Part shown: piece after piece, positions 42,806 to 52,300 of the stretch
Position numbering within the stretch: position 1 is the first letter of the stretch
Layout of the letters: every line of letters begins with the position of its first letter
Origin: Chryseobacterium sp. OSA05B
Lineage (GTDB): Bacteria; Bacteroidota; Bacteroidia; Flavobacteriales; Weeksellaceae
Direction: 5' to 3'
Length of the DNA stretch: 64,000 nucleotides
Assembly: GCF_019970065.1 (NCBI RefSeq)
Contig: NZ_JAHXYH010000006.1
Coordinates: 124,001-188,000 of the forward strand
Made by a program: the position numbers and the translations under genes
The notes under the pieces: model-generated
What the model saw: the letters and a program-made list of their open reading frames with translations, nothing else
Database searches by the model: none
Told to the model about the DNA's origin: nothing

Positions 42806-43357
42806 TTAATCTACTTTAGGAATTTCATTTAATTTTGGATGACCAACAGGGTCAATTCCTTTTTCCACCAAATCTTTGGTTGCCATTACAGCCCAGCATT
42901 TATCACTGGAATGGATATTTCTGTAAAAAGTCAGTAAAACATCCGGCTTAACAACAGTAAAACCATCTATCTCAATCGTATCCAGATCATTTTTTTCAAA
43001 GAAATCTATGGTGATTCTATGAGATTTCCCATTTTCCAGTTCTACCGTTTTCTCATATCTCCTGAATTTTTCTTCACTCTGAATATGATCATACCGGGTC
43101 CATACTTTCTGAAAACCTTCCTGTTGAAGGATCATGACTGTTTCTGCTGTATTTTCTTTTTTTACAAAAACATCAATATCCTTATGGTCGTGGGCATGTT
43201 TGTATTCCCTATGCCCTTTTTCTGACATAAAATGCCATGCCCAGCCGCCGGATATGATGACTTTATCCTTTAATTTATTTAAAATTTCAAGTCCGTGGCG
43301 GATTCTAAATTCCGGCCAGACTTCTCCATATCTTTTTATATTATGAGGTGCTCCCAT
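42806..43357 (-). CDS. Nucleotidyltransferase-fold protein in the RtcB-PrfH cluster
   Basis: 183 residues with the minimal nucleotidyltransferase signature: SGGW at 36-39, then HKDIDVFV with D60 and D62 as metal ligands, and a third candidate Asp in RITIDFF (D118). The pattern resembles aminoglycoside nucleotidyltransferases of the LinA/ANT(2'') type but the family is broad, and the substrate cannot be read. No resistance neighbours are present. It sits between rtcB (80-nt repeat gap) and prfH (1-nt gap), so a role in RNA repair or tailing is plausible but is inference. Confidence 0.7.
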   Translation of the reverse strand: MGAPHNIKRYGEVWPEFRIRHGLEILNKLKDKVIISGGWAWHFMSEKGHREYKHAHDHKDIDVFVKKENTAETVMILQQEGFQKVWTRYDHIQSEEKFRRYEKTVELENGKSHRITIDFFEKNDLDTIEIDGFTVVKPDVLLTFYRNIHSSDKCWAVMATKDLVEKGIDPVGHPKLNEIPKVD

Positions 43358-43374
43358 TTTTTCGTTTTTTTTTA

Positions 43375-43434
43375 GTTACCAGTTTCCGGTTGCCAGTTGA
43401 AATTCACAACTAATAACCAGAAACCCGCAACTGA
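43375..43434. repeat. Inverted heptad repeat inside the RtcB-PrfH cluster
   Basis: Left arm: GTTACCA, GTTTCCG, GTTGCCA (43375-43395). Right arm: CAACTAA, TAACCAG, AAACCCG, CAACTGA (43407-43434). The 7-nt units are inverted so that the spacer between rtcB and the nucleotidyltransferase gene can fold into a hairpin. Confidence 0.75.
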
Positions 43435-43437
43435 AAT

Positions 43438-44829
43438 TTATTTATCCATTCTCACAATTCTAGGCTGAAATGTTCCGAGGATGTCTACCAGTTCACTCTG
43501 AGCATTCATCACTTCATGAATGTCTTTGTAAGCCATCGGTGCCTCTTCTGTGTTACCGCCCATTAAAGTGACCTTCTTCAGCTTCAGTTCTTTTTTGATG
43601 TCATTCTGAGTGAAAAGGTTTCTGCATTCGCCTCTCGAATGGGCTCTTCCTGCTCCATGTGATGCTGAATTCAAAGAATCAGGATTTCCTTTTCCACGAA
43701 CGATAAAACCTTTTGCAGTCATGGATCCTGGAATCATTCCCAATTCATTTTCATTGGCCGGTGTAGCGCCTTTTCTGTGGACAATCACTTCTTTTCCGTT
43801 ATGGATTTCCTTCCATGCGAAATTGTGGTGATTTTCTATCCTGGCCTTTACTCTTCCTCCGACAGCTTTTACCAACCTTCTGTGAATGTCATCGTGACAG
43901 GCAGAAGCATAGTCACCGGCAAGATTCATCGCCGTCCAGTATTCCAGTCCGAGATGGGTATTCAGATCCAGCCAGGCAAACTGTTGCGCTTCTTTTGGCA
44001 GCGGACACTGATCTGCAGCTACCCTTGAGTAGTATTGTGCGATCTCAGCTCCCAAGCCTCTGGAACCACTGTGAGAAAGTATTCCCAGGTATTTTCCTTT
44101 CGGCAATCCAATCTGATCATCTTCTTCCGTGATTTCCACTTCTCCGAATTCCACGAAATGATTTCCACCTCCGGATGAGCCCATCTGCTTGATGGCTTTT
44201 CCTTTTAATCTTCTCAAAACCGGAATCATGTCGAAGGTATCTCTCTCAAAGATTTCATGATCTATATGAGATTTGTGAGTTTCGTACATCCCGAATTTGG
44301 TATGTTCCGCAAGCGCTTTTTCATATTTGTCTCTTGCTCCGTCAAGATATGAAACCGGTATATCCAAAATACTGAGGCTCATCCTGCAGCCGATATCCAT
44401 TCCTACTCCGTAGGGGATTACTGCATTTTCTACAGCCAGGACACCCCCAATCGGCAGTCCGTAACCGCTGTGTGCATCGGGCATTAAAGCGCCCTGCGTT
44501 GAGATTGGCAGTTTTAAAGCTGTATACAGCTGGTTTTTGGCTTCTTCCGAAATATTGGTTCCAAAGATCTGGAATGAAGCGCGCTGGGTGTTAAGCATTC
44601 TTTTTTCTGTTTTTCTGGATGAAAGCAGCGATTCTGCAATCTGTCCGAAAGTCAGGTCTTTTTCAAAGTTCTCCGGATGGAGGAGGATGTCTTTTAAAAT
44701 AGATTTTACATGATGAATATTCGTCGTTGCAAAATTTCTTTTCATCACCTCCAAAGCCACATTGACGCTTTGATTATTTGGATATCCCAGTTTTAATATA
44801 TCTTTTCCTTTTAGTTTTAAATTTCCCAT
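43438..44829 (-). CDS. rtcB: RtcB-family RNA ligase (PrfH-linked subgroup)
   Basis: GTP- and Mn-dependent RNA ligase that joins 2',3'-cyclic or 3'-phosphate RNA ends to 5'-OH ends. Motifs: metal ligands in VGMDIGC (D145, C148), GGGNHFVE (H224), LSHSGSRG (H253), HHNFAWKE (H334-335), and the nucleotidylated His in SHGAGR (H391). The DIGCRM form, with Arg after the Cys where typical RtcB has Gly, together with the neighbouring prfH, places it with the release factor H-coupled RtcB group (RtcB2) rather than the tRNA-splicing type. 463 residues. Confidence 0.95.
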   Translation of the reverse strand: MGNLKLKGKDILKLGYPNNQSVNVALEVMKRNFATTNIHHVKSILKDILLHPENFEKDLTFGQIAESLLSSRKTEKRMLNTQRASFQIFGTNISEEAKNQLYTALKLPISTQGALMPDAHSGYGLPIGGVLAVENAVIPYGVGMDIGCRMSLSILDIPVSYLDGARDKYEKALAEHTKFGMYETHKSHIDHEIFERDTFDMIPVLRRLKGKAIKQMGSSGGGNHFVEFGEVEITEEDDQIGLPKGKYLGILSHSGSRGLGAEIAQYYSRVAADQCPLPKEAQQFAWLDLNTHLGLEYWTAMNLAGDYASACHDDIHRRLVKAVGGRVKARIENHHNFAWKEIHNGKEVIVHRKGATPANENELGMIPGSMTAKGFIVRGKGNPDSLNSASHGAGRAHSRGECRNLFTQNDIKKELKLKKVTLMGGNTEEAPMAYKDIHEVMNAQSELVDILGTFQPRIVRMDK

Positions 44830-44855
44830 TGTTTTTGTTTTAAATAATTTTGGAC

Positions 44856-45590
44856 TTATAAGTCCTCAAAATAGTCTGCAATCTCCGTTGCAGACAGGAT
44901 GCAGTTTGCATATTTCCTGCTTTTGATAAGATCATTTTCATATTCCCTTTTCCATGGATTTGATTTACCGTTAATTGTTTTTTGAATAATACCGGCCACT
45001 TTATACTGCTTTAAATATGATCCCAGCTCATCGAACTCTTTTTCCAGTTCTGAATCCAATGGTTTGTAATGGGTGATCATATTGGGTCTTATCCGTAAGG
45101 TGAATCTCCAAGGTTCAATGAATTCGTAGTAGGTTTCATTCCTTTTTCTGAATGGATTGTATTCTTCTTTTCTAAGAAAATACTGCCTTTCTCTTGGGGT
45201 CAGCCCAAATTTGGGGTCTGTCCATGCATAGAAGGAAATGCGGCTGAGCTTCTGTTCTTTCTCCACATAGATCCTTCGTCCGAACTTTTTTCTCTTTTTG
45301 AGAAACAGTCGGCTTTCGGAATACATATAGGTGTTGATCTTCTTCAGAATTCCTTCAAAGAAGTCTGCGTCTTTGGATCTTTTCACCTCATCATTCAGTA
45401 CGAAGAACCTCAAAAATCCTCTCTGGTAGGGGTTTTCCAGCGGAATCCAAGGGATATTTCTTCTGATATCCCACAGCTTTTCACTACGATTATACTTTTT
45501 TCTTATCTGTTTTTCTACATCTTTTATACCTGTTCTTTTTCTGCTTCTAGCGCTTCTAAGGCGGTGAAACAGAACGTTATTATTTTCCAT
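44856..45590 (-). CDS. Very basic protein of unknown function upstream of rtcB
   Basis: 245 residues, no recognised domain, no signal or membrane segment. Highly charged and rich in Lys, Arg, Tyr and Phe (RSARSRKRTG, RLFLKKRKKFGRRIYVEKEQK, FRKRNETYYEF), which suits nucleic-acid binding. I use the ATG at 45590 (MENNNVLFHRL); a further in-frame ATG at 45662 would add 24 residues translated from a heptad intergenic repeat and is probably wrong. It ends 26 nt before rtcB and is likely the first gene of that transcription unit. A role in rRNA or ribosome repair is guessed from context only. Confidence 0.72.
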   Translation of the reverse strand: MENNNVLFHRLRSARSRKRTGIKDVEKQIRKKYNRSEKLWDIRRNIPWIPLENPYQRGFLRFFVLNDEVKRSKDADFFEGILKKINTYMYSESRLFLKKRKKFGRRIYVEKEQKLSRISFYAWTDPKFGLTPRERQYFLRKEEYNPFRKRNETYYEFIEPWRFTLRIRPNMITHYKPLDSELEKEFDELGSYLKQYKVAGIIQKTINGKSNPWKREYENDLIKSRKYANCILSATEIADYFEDL

Positions 45591-45597
45591 TAATGAT

Positions 45598-45632
45598 AAG
45601 ACACAAGATGCCAGATACAAGGTCCAAGACTT
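45598..45632. repeat. Five tandem 7-nt units upstream of the rtcB cluster
   Basis: AAGACAC, AAGATGC, CAGATAC, AAGGTCC, AAGACTT follow one another without gaps. The array lies directly before the chosen start of the basic protein gene. Confidence 0.75.
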
Positions 45633-45784
45633 TGGATTTGTTTTACATCCTTTCTTATTCAACTAAAACTTAAGTTGATTGGTTTTACGATAATGAACAG
45701 CATGAAATAGGAATCATCAGGATCTTTTCATTTTGTTCTTAAATGACACTAAAAAATTTCGGGAAACTGGAGTTTAGATATTGC

Positions 45785-45823
45785 GCAATAAAAAACCCGA
45801 AATCTTACGACTTCGGGTTTTGA
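45785..45823 (-). terminator. Terminator downstream of the small-RNA candidate
   Basis: AAAACCCGAA (45792-45801) pairs with TTCGGGTTTT (45812-45821); the minus strand continues as a T-rich run. Confidence 0.88.
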
Positions 45824-45957
45824 TATTTCGTTGTACTATTATTCTAAGAGTATACCAAACCACGAAGCCTTACCACCATAAGTGGTACTCCAGCTGAAGA
45901 ATTTTGATTCGTTTTGAACATTGCTTCGTTGTTTTTTTATTGGTTAAACTTTATTTT
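45792..45957 (-). ncRNA. Candidate structured small RNA or micropeptide transcript
   Basis: A minus-strand unit of about 165 nt begins after a perfect TATATTTG and ends at a strong terminator. Within it, GCTTCGT (45923-45929) pairs with ACGAAGC (45862-45868) and encloses a perfect hairpin TACCAC/GTGGTA (45871-45887). It also holds an ATG frame at 45844-45921 (25 residues, M-F-K-T-N to L-V-Y-S), while another frame, without an ATG, reads as SKFFSWSTTYGGKASW. It may be a small RNA, a micropeptide message, or the 3' UTR of the M28 peptidase gene, whose stop is 31 nt before the promoter element. Confidence 0.45.
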
Positions 45958-45963
45958 CAGGTG

Positions 45964-45971
45964 CAAATATA
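45964..45971 (-). promoter_or_regulatory. Promoter -7 element for the small-RNA candidate
   Basis: Minus-strand TATATTTG followed by C, a full match to TAnnTTTG. The -33 region is pure A/T without a TTTG. Confidence 0.5.
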
Positions 45972-46001
45972 ATATTTTTTCTTAATATTAAAATATTTTT
46001 T

Positions 46002-46982
46002 TTACTTCATATGGATCAGACTCAGAAAAATACCGTCTATTACTTTGGTCATTCTAGGAAGATCCAGTGTTTCCACAGTATCTGTTGTCTCATGATAATT
46101 TTTGTTTCTGAAAAACGATGTATCGGTGATCATCAGCGCAGAATAACCGAATTTCCAATAGTTAAGATGATCTGAGAAATCTGTTCCTTTTATAAATTTC
46201 GGAGCGGTAAAAGTTTCTGTTTTGATCTGGTTGGCTTCTTTAAACTGCGTCCTGAAATTATTTACAAAATCCCCGGCTCCGAACTTTTTGACCAATGTTA
46301 TAAAATCTCCTTTATTCCCATAAACCCAAGACAAAATCCCTAATGGATAGCTTTGTGAGTCCTTTCCATCCTTGAAATACCCGATCATTTCCACACTTGC
46401 CATTCCATATACATCGATGTTAGAATCTTTTAAATACTGAGCATGGATGTGGCTTCCCATATTTTCCGTCCTGAAATAGGGAGGTTCTTCTAATGTATAG
46501 GCTACAAGGTCTATTCTGTAATTCAGTTTTTGGTCCTTAAGCATTCTGGCAAGTTCCAGAAGGGCTGTCACTCCGGTAGCATTGTCATCTGCTCCCTGCT
46601 GATCTCCGCAAACGTCATAATGGGCACCGATAATGATTCTTTTTTGATGTTCCGTACCGAAAGAAGTGATAACATTTTTATAGGTTTTACCTTCAATAGT
46701 ATATTCCTGAAAGGTCGTACTGTCACCATATTTACTGAAATCCTGTTTAATATAATCTGCAACAGCATTCAGCTGATCAACATTTTTGTGATTTCTGAAT
46801 TCAGGGATTTGTGTAAGAGCTTTGAGATGGCTTTTAACCAGATTGATATCCGCCGGTACCGGAGATTTCTGAACCGGCCTGTTTCCGGAGTCTGTCGCGA
46901 AACAAAATACAGCGATAAAAATTAAGCCTGCAACAATAATGATCTTACTGGCTGCAGGCTTTGTTATATTTTTAAAATTCAT
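46002..46982 (-). CDS. M28-family zinc aminopeptidase-like protein, exported
   Basis: Zn-dependent aminopeptidase-type hydrolase, 326 residues. N-terminal membrane anchor or signal (about 12-29, KIIIVAGLIFIAVFCFA). Zinc and catalytic residues in IIIGAHYDVCGDQQGADDNATG (H121, D132), EEPP near 165-168 and the closing segment FIKGTDFSDHLNYWKFGYSALMITDT. It lies on the minus strand upstream of the small-RNA candidate. No T9SS tail. Substrate peptides are unknown. Confidence 0.87.
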   Translation of the reverse strand: MNFKNITKPAASKIIIVAGLIFIAVFCFATDSGNRPVQKSPVPADINLVKSHLKALTQIPEFRNHKNVDQLNAVADYIKQDFSKYGDSTTFQEYTIEGKTYKNVITSFGTEHQKRIIIGAHYDVCGDQQGADDNATGVTALLELARMLKDQKLNYRIDLVAYTLEEPPYFRTENMGSHIHAQYLKDSNIDVYGMASVEMIGYFKDGKDSQSYPLGILSWVYGNKGDFITLVKKFGAGDFVNNFRTQFKEANQIKTETFTAPKFIKGTDFSDHLNYWKFGYSALMITDTSFFRNKNYHETTDTVETLDLPRMTKVIDGIFLSLIHMK

Positions 46983-47058
46983 CTCACGGTATACTTTATG
47001 GTTGAAGAACTGAAATTAATACTTTTCAACCAATCTGCACAGCGAGTGAAGTTTTATT

Positions 47059-49179
47059 TTAGTTTTCTAAAAATTTCTGTAGGATTTCTACCGCACATTT
47101 CGGAAGGTTGGTTCCCGGGCCGAAAATGAAATCGGCACCATTGGCATACAGGAATTCATAATCCTGTTGCGGAATAACGCCTCCTACTACGATGGTTACG
47201 TCATCAGCACCCAGTTTTTTAAGTTCTTCTACAACCTGAGGAACAAGGGTCTTATGGCCTGCTGCGAGAGAGGAAACTCCAAGAATGTGGATGTCGTTTT
47301 CCACAGCCTGTTTCGCTACTTCTTCAGGGGTCTGGAACAATGGCGCCACATCGACGTCAAATCCCATATCTGCAAATGCGGTAGCTACCACTTTGGCACC
47401 TCTGTCGTGTCCGTCCTGACCCATTTTAGCGACCATAATTCTTGGACGGCGTCCTTCTGCTTCTTCAAATTTCTGAGTCAGATGAAGGGCTTTTTCAAAA
47501 TATTCGTTTTTCCCGGCGTTCATAGCATATACTCCAGAGATTGTTCTGATATTGGCTTTATATCTTCCGAAAGTTTCTTCCATAGCATCACTCATTTCAC
47601 CAAGAGTCACTCTTCTTCTTGCTGCTTCGATGCATAAAGCTAAAAGGTTTCCGTTTCCTGTTTTAGCACTTTCACGGATTTCGTCCAGGATTTCCGTAAC
47701 GGCTTCAGGATTTCTTTCTGCTTTTATTTTTTCAAGTCTTTCGATCTGTTTTCTTCGAACTTCCGTATTATCGATATCCAGGATCTCAATTCCGTCCTGC
47801 TTTAAGGTTGTTCTGAATGAATTTACCCCAATGATGAATTCTTCACCGCTGTCTATTTTAGCCTGTTTTTTAGCTGCAGCTTCTTCAATCCTCATTTTAG
47901 GAATTCCGGCTTCAATGGCTTTGGTCATTCCCCCTTCCTGCTCTACCTCATCGATGTATTTCATCGCCTCCTCAATCATCTGCTGGGTAAGGCTTTCCAC
48001 AAGGTTACTTCCCCCCATAGGATCTACTACATCACAGATCCCGCTTTCCTGCTGAAGGATAATCTGGGTATTTCTTGCAATTTTCGCTGAATAGTCGGTA
48101 GGAAGTGCAATAGCTTCATCCAGTGCATTCGTATGTAGCGACTGGGTTCCGCCTAAAGCAGAAGAAAGGGCCTCAATAGCCGTTCTGGTAATATTATTAA
48201 ATGGTTCCTGCTCTGTAAGTGACCATCCTGAAGTTTGAGAGTGGGTTCTTAATGCTAAAGATTTTGCATTCTGTGGACTGAACTGTTTTAAAAGAGTGGC
48301 CCAAATGTATCTTGCAGCACGCATTTTTGCAATTTCCATGAAGTGATTCATCCCGATCGCCCAGAAAAATGAAAGTCTTGGAGCAAAATCATCGACATTC
48401 ATTCCGGCTTTGATTCCTGTTCTTACATATTCAAGGCCGTCTGCCAGCGTGTAAGCCATTTCCAGTACCGGAGTGGCACCCGCTTCCTGCATGTGGTATC
48501 CTGAGATGGAAATAGAGTTGAATTTCGGAATATTCTGCGCAGTATATTCAAAGATATCTGCAATAATCTTCATGGAAGGAGCCGGCGGATAGATATAGGT
48601 ATTTCTTACCATGAACTCTTTCAAAATATCATTCTGAATGGTTCCAGAGAGAAGTTCCTGTTTTACACCCTGCTCTTCAGCAGCTACAATATAGAAAGAC
48701 AAAATAGGAAGTACCGCACCGTTCATGGTCATGGATACCGAGATCTGATCTAGCGGAATCTCGTTGAACAAGATCTTCATATCTTCCACAGAATCGATGG
48801 CTACGCCGGCTTTTCCGACATCTCCTACCACTCTTGAGTGATCGGAATCATATCCTCTGTGTGTGGCAAGGTCAAATGCAACCGATAGTCCTTTCTGCCC
48901 TGCTGCCAGATTTCTTCTGTAAAATGCATTGGATTCTTCAGCGGTGGAAAAACCTGCGTACTGTCTCACAGTCCATGGCTTCTGCACATACATTGTGGAA
49001 TACGGGCCTCTGAGAAAAGGAGCAATTCCTGGAGAAGTCTGTGTTAAAGATTCATTTTTAACATCTTTTGGGGTGTAAGATGATTTTAACTCTAATCCGT
49101 CTTTTTCAAAATTATAGATCTCTCTTTCCAGAGGGTCTACGCTAAAATCCGGTTTTTTCACAGAAATTGTCTTTCGCAT
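47059..49179 (-). CDS. scpA: Methylmalonyl-CoA mutase, large (catalytic) subunit
   Basis: Adenosylcobalamin enzyme that interconverts methylmalonyl-CoA and succinyl-CoA. The TIM-barrel mutase domain occupies about residues 30-550 ([19 protein letters not shown]-type region; [25 protein letters not shown]). The C-terminal B12 domain has the Asp-x-His-x-x-Gly motif in [10 protein letters not shown] at about 584-592 and [12 protein letters not shown]. Length 706 is normal for the large subunit. No small subunit gene (mutA) is adjacent, unlike many relatives. Its chaperone meaB is at 36 kb. Confidence 0.95.
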   Translation of the reverse strand: MRKTISVKKPDFSVDPLEREIYNFEKDGLELKSSYTPKDVKNESLTQTSPGIAPFLRGPYSTMYVQKPWTVRQYAGFSTAEESNAFYRRNLAAGQKGLSVAFDLATHRGYDSDHSRVVGDVGKAGVAIDSVEDMKILFNEIPLDQISVSMTMNGAVLPILSFYIVAAEEQGVKQELLSGTIQNDILKEFMVRNTYIYPPAPSMKIIADIFEYTAQNIPKFNSISISGYHMQEAGATPVLEMAYTLADGLEYVRTGIKAGMNVDDFAPRLSFFWAIGMNHFMEIAKMRAARYIWATLLKQFSPQNAKSLALRTHSQTSGWSLTEQEPFNNITRTAIEALSSALGGTQSLHTNALDEAIALPTDYSAKIARNTQIILQQESGICDVVDPMGGSNLVESLTQQMIEEAMKYIDEVEQEGGMTKAIEAGIPKMRIEEAAAKKQAKIDSGEEFIIGVNSFRTTLKQDGIEILDIDNTEVRRKQIERLEKIKAERNPEAVTEILDEIRESAKTGNGNLLALCIEAARRRVTLGEMSDAMEETFGRYKANIRTISGVYAMNAGKNEYFEKALHLTQKFEEAEGRRPRIMVAKMGQDGHDRGAKVVATAFADMGFDVDVAPLFQTPEEVAKQAVENDIHILGVSSLAAGHKTLVPQVVEELKKLGADDVTIVVGGVIPQQDYEFLYANGADFIFGPGTNLPKCAVEILQKFLEN

Positions 49180-49269
49180 TCCAATAATTTTTGTCAGCGT
49201 AAAGTTAATTTTTTTGAACGAAACATGAAACTTATGTTAACATTCAGTTTTCCTGAATTTTAAGCATAA

Positions 49270-49300
49270 AAAAAGACCGGACAAAATGCCCGGTCTCCTT
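49270..49300 (-). terminator. Terminator of the reprolysin-like protease gene
   Basis: AGACCGG (49274-49280) pairs with CCGGTCT (49290-49296), then a minus-strand T-run. Confidence 0.87.
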
Positions 49301-49318
49301 TATAGATATACTTACTTA

Positions 49319-52300
49319 TTATTTTTTGATAAGTTTAGTATTGTATGTGTTTTTGTCATCTTTAAGAGTGATCACATACATTCCTTTGATCAGTGATGCA
49401 ACATTAATTCTGTTGTTACCATCTGTCTGACCTTGCTGAACTAATCTTCCGTCTGCACTGAAGATGCTGTAGTCAGCTTTCCCTTTCAGGTTCTTCACTT
49501 CCACGAAAGTATCTGCAGGGTTTGGATAGATAGAAATTTCAGATGTTTTTGGTCCGTTTACATCATCTACTGCCAATCCGCCAGTGATTTTTACAGAGAA
49601 ATCTTTAAATGAACCCTGAGAAATAACTCCTCCTCCTGTTACACCAACAGATGGGCTTCCACATGGCCCTGTAGCCGTATTAAAGAAAGTGTTTGCCACT
49701 CTCATTCTTAAAAGTTTATCTCCTGAATAGGCAGCAGCTGGAACAGTAAACACGATTGTTCCTTGATATTGTCCATTAGCAGGTGGAACTGTACTTTTAG
49801 AACCTATTTTCTCGGAAGCTTCAAAAACTCCATTTCTGTTATAATCTATCCATACTTCCATCTTATCATTATAACCAGCCTGGTTACCTACATTGAAATA
49901 AGACATAGTGTACTGTGTTCCTTTAGTTAAATTAATCACCTTGGTCGCATCTTCACTAAAATCCTGATAAGTGCTGAAAATAGTCTTATATGTTAATTGT
50001 GAATAGGCTAAATTAGATAGGTTTAATTGAGCCAAACCACTATTAAAGCCAAAGCTGGCAAAGCTATTTCCACCAGTAGTCATTAAACAATAATCTGTAC
50101 CTGTTCTAAGACCTTTTGTTTTGAAAGTATAGTTTGTAGAGAATGCTCCCGGTACGCTGTTTACAACAGCTGCTACCTGAGCTTCATAATTAGACTCATC
50201 TTCAAGACCGCTTAATAAAACAGAGCTTGTAGGGCTTGTAGCATTCAACCAGTTCGTCTGTCCTACTTTTCTGTAGTTAATAGAGTATGTAGCACCTGGT
50301 ACACTGTTCCAAGACAGTCTAGCCGTAGTTTTTAAAATTTCAGTTCCTAATGCAAAAACACCTGTTGGGGCTGCTGTAGTAGAAGTAGGGGCTGCGCCTA
50401 CAGTCACTTGTGGAGATACTGCATAGAATATGTTTCCAATTGCAGAAATCTTAAGTTTAACAGCTCCGGATAAGCTAGCTGGCATTTGTGCAGTATAGCT
50501 TCCTGTATTTGGAGTAGAAGCTACCAATTCTGTCCACGTAGCTCCGTTGACAAGATCTGTAGTATACTCAATTTTTACATTGGCTGCATTATATGGTGCT
50601 GTATTGGTATTGGCAACATCCCATGTAATTGTATTAGAAGCATTGTTATACAAAGTTGTAGAAGCTGTAACACCTGAAAACTTAAACGGTCCGTCATTTC
50701 CAACAGTTACCGTTGTTTCAGCAGAGGCAAGCATAGGTCTTGTTGCGTTCTCATCCCTTACAGTTACTGCGTAATGTAAAGTTCTAGGAACATAAGAAAC
50801 AGTTTCCCAACTTGGGTTTGTAGCGCTTCCAAAGACTGTTTTATTCGTTAAAACTCCGCTCATTACCAAAGGTAAACTTGGGAAATATCTTCTTCCGCTT
50901 GCTGTTCCGAAATAAGATCTTGTTAAAGCACCCTGCGCGCTATATCCCCATCCACTATCTCCAGAAATGGAATTGTAAGAGTCAACACTGTCATACTGCT
51001 CCCAAGTATACTTAATAGGATCAGCATCTGTAGCAGTCGCATCAAGGTAATATGCAGTCCCTTTAGGAATACTGTAAGCTGTAAGAGGTGAAATAACAGG
51101 AGCCGTATTTGTTGTAATTTCCATTGATGTTCCACATGCTGGCTTACTATCCAAGCTGTTTAATATCTGATTAACAGACGAATAATGGAAATAGGCATCC
51201 GTAACATCCTGCACATTATCTCCTGTGATTCCTGCATATCCCATTATGGTTGTACCACCTCCTGGTTCTACATTTACGCCAGATCCTTCTGAAACATGAG
51301 AAAATGTATGATTACCACCCAACTGGTGTCCCATTTCGTGCGCTGCGTAATCGATATCAAATGCATCTCCCATAGGATTTGCGCTTTGAGTGAATGCAGA
51401 TCCTTTTGCCAGAGTGGTAGCCGTCGCCGGGTTTACACAGGTAGAACCTATAGAACCCGCATTACCATTTCCACCTGCAGCGTTAAAGACATGTCCCATA
51501 TCATAATTGGCGTTACCAACGATACTGGTCAATGTTTGTTGTAGCTGTAAGTTTAATGATGGATCAGTATTTACTACAGGAGGCGTGTAAAAATCTGTTG
51601 CCGGGTCTGTGTAAATAATATTTGGAAGATCCTGAATGATCAGTTTAATTCCGAAATCCTTTTCAAAAATTCCATTAACACGGTTCATGGTAGCGTTCAT
51701 TTGTGCTACTGTATTTGCCGTTCCTCCAGCTGGATCAAATTTTTTGGTATACTCACCAGTAACCGCTAAAGCCAATCTATAAGTTCTATATTTTGTACTT
51801 GCAGGTCTGTTGGTAATTCCTACATTAGAAAGATTCTTTTTCCCGTTAGCTTCTAACGCTTTAATATCTTTTAAATTCTTTTCTTCTGATGTACACTCAA
51901 AGCCATGCTCGCTTTCAGTTCGTTTAGTTTTATAAAAAACACCGTAAGTCCCTCTATCATTAGTTATGGGTTCAATAAACTGAAATATCCCATCCTTAAT
52001 AATCATCGATTGGATCTCTCTTGGAGAAGTACTGAACCTCAAATATTTGGAAGGATCATCTACACCAACTCCTACATAAGATCCCAGCTGATATCGGTCT
52101 GCCATAGATTTCTCCATAACAGGATCGCTGTATACCGCAAACTTTTCAATTTTCCCTTCTGCTGTAGGAAGAGAAACAATAACAGCCTGTGCTCCTTTTC
52201 CTGTTTCTACTGCATCTTTCAAAAGCTCTCTTAGGGATGAAACATCCACTTTGTAAGAGTACTTAACTTCAACTTCTTTTCTGATTTCAGAAGTTTTTTG

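Larger units (their letters stand above)
45591..46001. other. 411-nt spacer between rtcB cluster and M28 peptidase gene
   Basis: Contains the heptad array (45598-45632), the terminator (45785-45823), the structured small-RNA candidate and its promoter. No longer reading frame with coding character is visible. Confidence 0.6.

Noticed and set aside
42806-43357. Aminoglycoside-resistance nucleotidyltransferase
   Set aside because: The motif is shared across a large superfamily; no resistance cassette or mobile element signs, and it lies inside an RNA-repair operon.
43375-43434. CRISPR array
   Set aside because: The tandem units are only 7 nt, have no spacers of constant length, and no cas genes are near.
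47552-48055. Open frame of 167 codons antisense to the mutase gene
   Set aside because: Shadow of scpA with Ser-rich composition and no family motif.
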